A program made the position numbers and the translations under genes. Shown in pieces: positions 33,512 to 37,341 of a stretch of 37,341 bases of DNA; position 1 is the stretch's first letter, and the number at the start of each line of letters is the position of its first letter. Below the pieces are notes generated by a model. That model saw only the letters and a program-made list of their open reading frames with translations, did not search any database and was not told the DNA's origin. Source of the stretch: Flavobacterium sp. (lineage in GTDB: Bacteria; Bacteroidota; Bacteroidia; Flavobacteriales; Flavobacteriaceae); assembly GCA_016787805.1 (NCBI GenBank), contig JAEUTY010000050.1:1-37341 (forward strand), read 5' to 3'.

Positions 33512-34000
33512 TTATTTCTTTTTAGGTTTCATAATCTTTCTAAGTAATTTAACCCAAATACTCCATTCACTTCTTTTTTTGGTAGTAGAGAAGTGGTTTT
33601 CTACTTTGTCAAAAGCATCTTCTATGTAGGCATCGTGCAACCAACGAATAGCAAAAAACCATTTTATTGTTGAAACTCCAGAAGTTTTCATATCTATTAT
33701 GTGAGAGAGTTCCGTTTTATTTTGATTGATTTCTTGAATATTAAATTTATGAGTGCCATCAAAACCTTTTAAGTCAAATTTAAAAATAACAGATTCTTCT
33801 GGATTGTATTCAACAATATGGTATTTTATTGGGCCATGACCGCCTTTTGAGCCAATTTGCAAACCATTGTCCAATTTCATAGGAGACCATTTATTAGTTG
33901 CTAACATTAAGTCATTCTCAGAAGCTAATGTTTTGAATAATTTAACAATTTCTTCTTTTGGCTGATCAATTTCTCTTTTATGAATGTTTATTATTTTCAT
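33512..34000 (-). CDS. SRPBCC (START-like) family protein
   Basis: A 162-residue soluble protein with the helix-grip pattern of SRPBCC/polyketide-cyclase-like proteins: MKIINIHKREIDQPKEEI at the start, then NKWSPMKLDNG, GPIKYHIVEYNPEESVIFKF, HKFNIQEINQNKTELSHII, and a C-terminal helix with WFFAIRWLHDAYIEDAFDKV. These bind hydrophobic ligands; specificity is not predictable. It has an ATG at 34000 and ends 11 bases before repeat copy 4. With the lipoprotein gene 34051-34605 it may form a two-gene cassette, because no repeat separates them. Confidence 0.75.
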   Translation of the reverse strand: MKIINIHKREIDQPKEEIVKLFKTLASENDLMLATNKWSPMKLDNGLQIGSKGGHGPIKYHIVEYNPEESVIFKFDLKGFDGTHKFNIQEINQNKTELSHIIDMKTSGVSTIKWFFAIRWLHDAYIEDAFDKVENHFSTTKKRSEWSIWVKLLRKIMKPKKK

Positions 34001-34050
34001 CGCTAATTATTTTAGAGGTTATCAAGAAGAAATTATTATCAATCCAACCT

Positions 34051-34605
34051 TTAGCAACGTTTATTTTTGCTTAAGTCACGTTTAAAAAGAACTTTATTAT
34101 TATGCGCAATATAATCAACCGATAAAATCAAAAAGGGATGATTAGGAGAAAATCCTACGCTGCTACTTTTAAGAACTATTGTGTCGTTAACTTTCAGGCT
34201 ATTCAACTTTTCAAAATCCTTAGGAATAAATTGCATCATGTATTCATCATCTTTGATCCTAACTATCATCCATTTTGGCCCTGATTTCGCATTTTTACGC
34301 TGAAATGTGAGCGAACTTACTACAGCTTCCATATCGCTAAGAGCTTTTATGTTCTCCTTTATTTTATCATAACTGGTATGCACTTTTTTACCTTCAGGCG
34401 AAGCTTCCCATTCTTTGTACTTTATACCATCAGGAGAAGCCTCCCATTTTTTTCTTTTATCCAAATTATCTTTCTTGTTTGCAACGGATAACGTCTTTGG
34501 AGATGACTTAGTTTCTTTTTTAGTTTCACAATTAACAAATAGTAGTCCGATTACCACAACCAGAGGTAAAATCAGAATGCAGATGGTTTTTTTTATGTTT
34601 TTCAT
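34051..34605 (-). CDS. Lipoprotein of unknown function with WEASP repeats
   Basis: 184 residues. The lipoprotein signal has a hydrophobic core (ILILPLVVVIGLLFVNC) with Cys26 as likely lipid site. After a Lys/Ser-rich linker come two near-identical short repeats, KKWEASPDGIK and KEWEASPEGKK (about residues 52-74). A globular part follows (MIVRIKDDEYMMQFIPKDF, LILSVDYIAHNNKVLF). The WxxSPxGxK motif pair looks like a binding element but matches no family I know. The gene starts at the ATG at 34605 after a Bacteroidetes-type promoter box. Confidence 0.72.
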   Translation of the reverse strand: MKNIKKTICILILPLVVVIGLLFVNCETKKETKSSPKTLSVANKKDNLDKRKKWEASPDGIKYKEWEASPEGKKVHTSYDKIKENIKALSDMEAVVSSLTFQRKNAKSGPKWMIVRIKDDEYMMQFIPKDFEKLNSLKVNDTIVLKSSSVGFSPNHPFLILSVDYIAHNNKVLFKRDLSKNKRC

Positions 34606-34625
34606 TTCCTTTTGAATTAATACAG

Positions 34626-34633
34626 CAAAGCTA
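34626..34633 (-). promoter_or_regulatory. Candidate -7 box (TAGCTTTG) of the WEASP lipoprotein gene
   Basis: A perfect TAnnTTTG match on the minus strand, 20 bases before the ATG, with AAAGGAA-type purines next to the start. No TTG -33 box is seen. Confidence 0.45.
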
Positions 34634-34950
34634 GTTTAATATTTTTGTCCCGACTGATTTGGATTGTAAATAAAAATGTAAATTTTGTAAATAAATCCTA
34701 AACCGTATTTACTAAAGTAATCCCTATGATTTAATAAATGCTTTAACTAAAAATGTTAATGACCAGTTAGTTTATCTGGATTTTTTTTGTTTTAAAAAGA
34801 TTACTGTTTGAAAAATTAGTAAATTTATAGGAATGAATTAATGTTACTAAATTCATTAAAAAATTATAGTATATTTAATTGAACAAACTTTTTTTGAATT
34901 TTAGCAATATCATTTTTAAGGCTGAATCTTACCAACTATAAAATAACAGC
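34634..34950. other. AT-rich spacer without a gene
   Basis: About 317 bp with no convincing ORF on either strand. A short stem (CCAG...CTGG near 34760-34777) followed by a T run could be a weak terminator. Nothing else is recognised. This is the upstream part of the cassette carrying the WEASP lipoprotein gene. Confidence 0.4.
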
Positions 34951-35108
34951 TTAACGATAAAACAGCCTTCAGTTTGTTACTACTATAAAAAAACAGGAAA
35001 AAATAAACTACAAATTTTCTTTGAAAGACCGAATTGTAGTCACCAGATTATATTCCATGAAAAACAAAACAGCAAGCGCAAGCCCAGCAATTGCGTGAAA
35101 CTGCGGTT
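34951..35108 (-). repeat. Cassette repeat (attC-like), copy 3
   Basis: About 150 bp between TTAAC (AAC at 34953-34955) and GGTTAGCA (GTT at 35106-35108). It contains TTGAAAGACCGAATTGTAGT at 35021 and GCAAGCCCAGCAATTG at 35078-35093, identical to copies 1 and 2. The first third (34956-35005) is drifted; the last half is well preserved. The edge GTTAGCATTA (35106-35115) is complementary to TAATGCTAAC (35934-35943) at the other end of the Fic cassette. Confidence 0.85.
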
Positions 35109-35136
35109 AGCATTAGTGTTTTTTAAATAATTTTTT

Positions 35137-35144
35137 TATATTTG
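35137..35144 (+). promoter_or_regulatory. Candidate -7 box (TATATTTG) of the 61-residue gene
   Basis: A perfect TAnnTTTG match seven bases before the ATG at 35152. No TTG is at -33; the region there reads GTTTTTTAA. The leader would be extremely short. Confidence 0.4.
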
Positions 35145-35151
35145 TGCCATC

Positions 35152-35337
35152 ATGAAATTCTACGAAAAATATCCTCAATTAAAAGAAAAAGACTTTTTAT
35201 CAAAAGTTCTTACTAAAACTGTATTTTCTACAATGTCGTTAGAGGATCAACAAGTTCCAAAATCTAAAATTGTAAAAATTGTAAAACTTGTATTAAAAGA
35301 AAAAGAATTAAAAGGAAACCAATTCTTCACTAATTAA
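35152..35337 (+). CDS. Lys-rich small protein convergent with Fic (61 residues)
   Basis: The only cassette gene on plus. 61 residues, soluble and helical (KDFLSKVLTKTVFSTMSLED, then KSKIVKIVKLVLKEKEL), highly basic. It starts eight bases after a TATATTTG box and overlaps the 3' end of the fic gene by 30 bases, tail to tail. In size it resembles the small antitoxins (VbhA/FicA type) that inhibit class I Fic proteins. The inhibitory motif (S/T)xxxE(G/N) is not strictly present; the nearest is TMSLED (TxxxE but Asp after). No other family recognised. It could also be a lone short protein. Confidence 0.5.
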   Translation: MKFYEKYPQLKEKDFLSKVLTKTVFSTMSLEDQQVPKSKIVKIVKLVLKEKELKGNQFFTN

Positions 35338-35892
35338 TTTAGTAAGTAATTCATAATTTCCTTTATCAGCTTCTTTCATGGCATTGATATAGAATTTTCT
35401 GCTTTCACCTTCTCTGTAATATAACTCAAGTGGTTGATATCCAAATTTCATAGCCACAATATTCATCAGAATTCTTCCAGTTCTTCCATTACCATTATTG
35501 AAAGGATGAATTTTGATGAATTCATAATGAGCGTATACAAGACAATCAATATGTTCTTCTCGATTTTTTGAAATAGAAATTTTGAAGTTTAAATTGTCAA
35601 TAAATTGATACATTGCTTGTAAAACCAAAGTTGGTTTTGTAGGAATAAGTTGTCCAACAGTAACTTCACTTGTTCTCCATTTTCCTGCCCAGTCGTAAAG
35701 TTGTCCAAAAGCAATTTTGTGTATTTCGAGTATTAAAGTAGTTGAAAGTTCTAATTCAGTATCTAATTCAAAAACGTAAAGTTCAGCATTAGTAATTCCT
35801 TTGGCTTCAATTTCATTAATTTGGTTTTTATCTGTCAAACCAAGTAAATTGTCATCAGGAAAAGGAGTCCAGTTTGTTTGATTTTCGTTCAT
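35308..35892 (-). CDS. Fic/DOC family protein
   Basis: Fic proteins transfer AMP or other phosphate-containing groups to target proteins. It has 194 residues. The central catalytic motif at 129-140 is HPFNNGNGRTGR: the His base, Gly/Asn and Arg residues are kept, but the Asp/Glu usually found in HxFx(D/E)GNGR is Asn. The N-terminal lobe has ITNAELYVFELD and the substrate-side FGQLYDWAGKWRT, both common in this family. The C-terminus REGESRKFYINAMKEADKGNYELL is the usual helical end. No inhibitory (S/T)xxxE(G/N) motif is obvious at either end. It carries its own promoter and fills one cassette. Confidence 0.88.
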   Translation of the reverse strand: MNENQTNWTPFPDDNLLGLTDKNQINEIEAKGITNAELYVFELDTELELSTTLILEIHKIAFGQLYDWAGKWRTSEVTVGQLIPTKPTLVLQAMYQFIDNLNFKISISKNREEHIDCLVYAHYEFIKIHPFNNGNGRTGRILMNIVAMKFGYQPLELYYREGESRKFYINAMKEADKGNYELLTKLISEELVSF

Positions 35893-35896
35893 TTGT

Positions 35897-35930
35897 CAAA
35901 GATAACAATTTTTTCAGTTTCGCGAGCAAA
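35897..35930 (-). promoter_or_regulatory. Promoter of the fic gene (TTTG ... TATCTTTG)
   Basis: On the minus strand TTTG (35930-35927), a spacer of 22 bases and TATCTTTG (35904-35897) give both Bacteroidetes elements at a normal distance. The ATG at 35892 lies only four bases after the -7 box, which suggests a leaderless mRNA or a slightly later start. The -33 box lies directly beside the cassette edge, so the promoter belongs to the cassette. Confidence 0.6.
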
Positions 35931-35937
35931 CATTAAT

Positions 35938-36093
35938 GCTAACGTTTGCAGCTTGCCAGCAGTTGCCGCTGCTGTCACTGACCAAAACAAAACTACTGAA
36001 TTAATTTGAAAGATAAAATTGTAGACACCAGATTATATTCCATGAAACACAAAATAGCAAGTGCAAGCCCAGCAATTGGTGCAAACCAAGGTT
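35938..36093 (-). repeat. Cassette repeat (attC-like), copy 2
   Basis: The best-preserved copy: 147 bp between GCTAAC (AAC 35941-35943) and GTT (36091-36093). It contains GCAAGCCCAGCAATTG at 36063-36078. A second inverted pair lies just inside the edges: GTTTGCA at 35944-35950 with TGCAAAC at 36080-36086, separated from GTT by the four bases CAAG. Edge pair plus inner pair with a one-sided spacer is the R-box/L-box plan of integron attC sites, although the edges (TGCTAAC, GTTGTAC) do not fit the strict RYYYAAC/GTTRRRY consensus. Confidence 0.88.
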
Positions 36094-36301
36094 GTACACT
36101 GGTTTTCAATAAGTTGTTAGTTTTCTTTCCAACAGACAAAACTCCAGCATATTTTCCACGAAATGCTTGGTTTCTATCTTGGACAGTTTTTCCACGAAAG
36201 ATTTTCCAGCATACAATCCACAGTAAATTTACCACGAGTGAGAAAGTAACAATTTGAAGATTTGGTTTGACCGAAAATTTTTCAACGCAATTCAATTCCA
36301 C
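35993..36301 (-). CDS. Putative two-helix membrane protein whose C-terminus is encoded by the repeat
   Basis: 102 residues from a GTG at 36301; no ATG is available and a stop lies four codons upstream. Two hydrophobic segments: about 18-36 (LQIVTFSLVVNLLWIVCW) and 71-97 (WFAPIAGLALAILCFMEYNL). Between them lies a basic loop with FRGKTVQDRNQAFRGKY, containing FRGK twice. The last ~33 residues are translated from repeat copy 2, and the same frame is open in copies 1 and 3. It is the only ORF that fits the short cassette 36091-36427. No family recognised; it may be real or a chance ORF helped by the repeat. Confidence 0.42.
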   Translation of the reverse strand: MELNCVEKFSVKPNLQIVTFSLVVNLLWIVCWKIFRGKTVQDRNQAFRGKYAGVLSVGKKTNNLLKTSVQPWFAPIAGLALAILCFMEYNLVSTILSFKLIQ

Positions 36302-36420
36302 GTTAAATTTTTACACAACAGTTATTGATCTGATTAAAATTCGTCGAGCTGAAAAAGTAGAGTAGAAGTTAACCGAAATTTTTCTAAGGAAGATTTTTGC
36401 GCTCGCTAATCCAAACTAGT

Positions 36421-36578
36421 GTACAACGTTCCCATGCTTGCCGTCAGTTGCTGCTGCAATCACTGACCGAAACAAAACTACGAAATTTCTTTGAAAGACA
36501 GACTTGTAATCACCTGATTATGTTCCACGGAGACGGAAATAGCAAGCGCAAGCCCAGCAATTGGTGCAAACTGCGGTT
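36421..36578 (-). repeat. Cassette repeat (attC-like), copy 1
   Basis: 148 bp between TGTACAAC (AAC 36425-36427) and GGTTAGCA (GTT 36576-36578). It contains AACAAAACTACGAAATTTCT, TTGAAAGACAGACTTGTAAT and GCAAGCCCAGCAATTG (36548-36563). The edge CTAGTGTACAAC (36416-36427) is complementary, with one mismatch, to GTTGTACACTGG (36091-36102). The toxin gene stops 16 bases from its right-hand edge on the minus strand. Confidence 0.87.
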
Positions 36579-36594
36579 AGCAACTGGATTAAAT

Positions 36595-36909
36595 TTACAT
36601 CTTTTTCATTTTCACAGGATTTTGCCTAGTATCAAAAACATGTGAGACAAAAATCATTTTATTAATTTCATCAACCCAATATATGATTTTATAACTTTTA
36701 TATACTAAATATCTATATTCTTGAATTCGATCGTTAAGTAATTCTTCTTTCTGACCTATGAAAGGACTTTTTTCTAATTTTAGAGATTCATCAAGAATTC
36801 CATTTACTAACTTTCTAGCAACTCTTATTCCAGCTTTGTATTTATAATATTCAAAAATGTCTGCTAATTTATCCTCAGCAAATTGAGTCCAATAAACTTC
36901 TAACTCCAT
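36595..36909 (-). CDS. RelE/ParE-family toxin
   Basis: A 104-residue toxin of the RelE/ParE superfamily. It shows the typical N-terminal helices (YWTQFAEDKLADIFEYYK), the beta-strand core (EYRYLVYKSYKIIYWVDE) and the closing VFDTRQNP at 91-98, a signature of the ParE-like subgroup. Whether the target is mRNA on the ribosome (RelE) or gyrase (ParE) cannot be told; the C-terminal sequence favours ParE-like members. Its start overlaps the antitoxin stop by ten bases, and it ends just before repeat copy 1. It is a complete toxin-antitoxin cassette. Confidence 0.88.
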   Translation of the reverse strand: MELEVYWTQFAEDKLADIFEYYKYKAGIRVARKLVNGILDESLKLEKSPFIGQKEELLNDRIQEYRYLVYKSYKIIYWVDEINKMIFVSHVFDTRQNPVKMKKM

Positions 36910-37142
36910 TTTGAGATTTCGCTTTTTAACTTTTTAGCTGAAGTAAATCGACCATTTTTAGAATCTTCAAGAGACTGTTCGATATCAGAATTAAACTTTT
37001 CCATACTCATTGGTTTCATTTCGCTTTCAATGAGTTCAGCTTTACGTTTATGTAATAACTTTTCAAGACCAATGATGATTTCTTCGTTTTGGAGTCTAAC
37101 GAATTCTTGAATAAATGTTAATTTGCGAGTCTCAATATTCAT
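36900..37142 (-). CDS. Antitoxin partner of the RelE/ParE toxin
   Basis: 80 residues, all helical, without signal or membrane segment. The N-terminal MNIETRKLTFIQEFVRLQN is typical of small antitoxins paired with RelE-type toxins in Bacteroidetes. The C-terminal part (NSDIEQSLEDSKNGRFTSAKKL) is the usual flexible toxin-binding tail with the SxNGRFTSA pattern. The gene precedes and overlaps the toxin gene, the standard order. ATG at 37142, with a promoter box upstream. Confidence 0.82.
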   Translation of the reverse strand: MNIETRKLTFIQEFVRLQNEEIIIGLEKLLHKRKAELIESEMKPMSMEKFNSDIEQSLEDSKNGRFTSAKKLKSEISKWS

Positions 37143-37156
37143 ATTCTAATTTTTAA

Positions 37157-37164
37157 CAAATATA
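37157..37164 (-). promoter_or_regulatory. Candidate -7 box (TATATTTG) of the toxin-antitoxin cassette
   Basis: A perfect TAnnTTTG on the minus strand, 14 bases before the antitoxin ATG. TTG triplets upstream lie too close (about 13 bases) to be a normal -33 box. Confidence 0.48.
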
Positions 37165-37341
37165 ATAAAATTCAATTCAATCTTTCTTCAGCGAGAGAAA
37201 AAGGCGGTTTCAAGTTTCTAGCGCAATTTTTTGTTTGCTAAATTTACCGTTTTATTTCCCGCATTTTTGCACCAAATTTTGAAAGATTTGGTTTCAAAAT
37301 TCGAGAATAAAACTACGTTATTTTTTTGAATATTGGTCATT
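37165..37341. other. Non-coding upstream part of the toxin-antitoxin cassette
   Basis: 177 bp without an ORF. It includes a short TTTGCTAAA (37238-37246) which faintly resembles the expected partner edge of copy 1 (CAGTTGCTAAC), and an A/T-rich inverted stretch (CCAAATTTTGAAAGATTTGG near 37271-37290) that could fold. The intact partner edge of this cassette is not in the window. Confidence 0.35.

Noticed and set aside
36006-36257. Plus-strand ORF of 83 codons
   Set aside because: It lies within repeat copy 2 and antisense to the better-fitting minus ORF, with no promoter box and no resemblance to known proteins.
31899-36578. CRISPR array
   Set aside because: The repeats are about 150 bp, diverged, and separated by complete genes of 330-1450 bp. 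CRISPR repeats are 23-50 bp with uniform short spacers.
36397-36645. Plus-strand ORF of 82 codons across repeat copy 1
   Set aside because: It covers the whole repeat and runs into the toxin gene antisense. Its His/Arg/Leu-rich composition looks like a non-coding frame.
1-37341. Integrase, transposase or phage genes
   Set aside because: I checked all long ORFs for recombinase or transposase motifs (RHRY pattern, DDE) and saw none; mobility is inferred only from the repeat geometry.

Overview
The window looks like a Flavobacteriaceae chromosome, most probably Flavobacterium or a close relative. The evidence is low GC, promoter-like TAnnTTTG boxes (the Bacteroidetes -7 consensus), a type IX secretion C-terminal sorting domain, a one-piece CcsB-CcsA cytochrome c biogenesis protein, menaquinone genes, and close similarity in content to known Flavobacterium loci. 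No rRNA, tRNA, transposase, phage gene or CRISPR array was seen.

Layout. Positions 1-4112 (minus): a PIG-L deacetylase, a 34-residue membrane protein and a sodium:solute symporter cut by the window edge, each separated by one base. Positions 4200-7821 (minus): a six-gene operon reading DUF2520 oxidoreductase-like, KdsC-like HAD phosphatase, UbiA prenyltransferase, Maf pyrophosphatase, a small conserved protein and an MscS channel. Positions 7836-13021 (minus): a LuxR-type response regulator and TPR histidine kinase, then after a strong hairpin a secreted T9SS protein, a secreted NHL-repeat protein and a 46-residue protein. Positions 13202-30830: mostly housekeeping genes on plus, namely ccsBA, a glutathione peroxidase and a dispersed menaquinone set (menD, menB, menA, menC). 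Between them lie DUF2853, a CvfB-like S1 protein, a DODA-type dioxygenase, PH-domain proteins, a C1 peptidase, a UPF0173 hydrolase and a TPR protein.

Positions about 30820-37341 are different. Nearly all genes are short, unrelated, on minus, and of accessory type (DUF4256, DUF1801, VOC lipoprotein, SRPBCC, lipoprotein, Fic, RelE/ParE toxin with antitoxin). A repeat of about 150 bp occurs six times, each copy lying at or just beyond the 3' end of one of these genes. In the best-preserved copies the repeat begins ...AAC and ends GTT... (plus strand). The bases just inside the two ends of a gene-carrying segment are complementary to each other: 35106-35115 with 35934-35943, and 36091-36102 with 36416-36427. 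This is the geometry of integron gene cassettes with attC sites. I therefore read the region as a cassette array, or an integron-like array, without an integrase in view. Copies on the right are well preserved and those on the left are decayed, as expected if new cassettes enter from the right. The array starts directly after menC.

The strongest candidate for an undescribed system is this array. Its long repeats also encode, on the minus strand, an open hydrophobic segment that becomes the C-terminus of one cassette protein.
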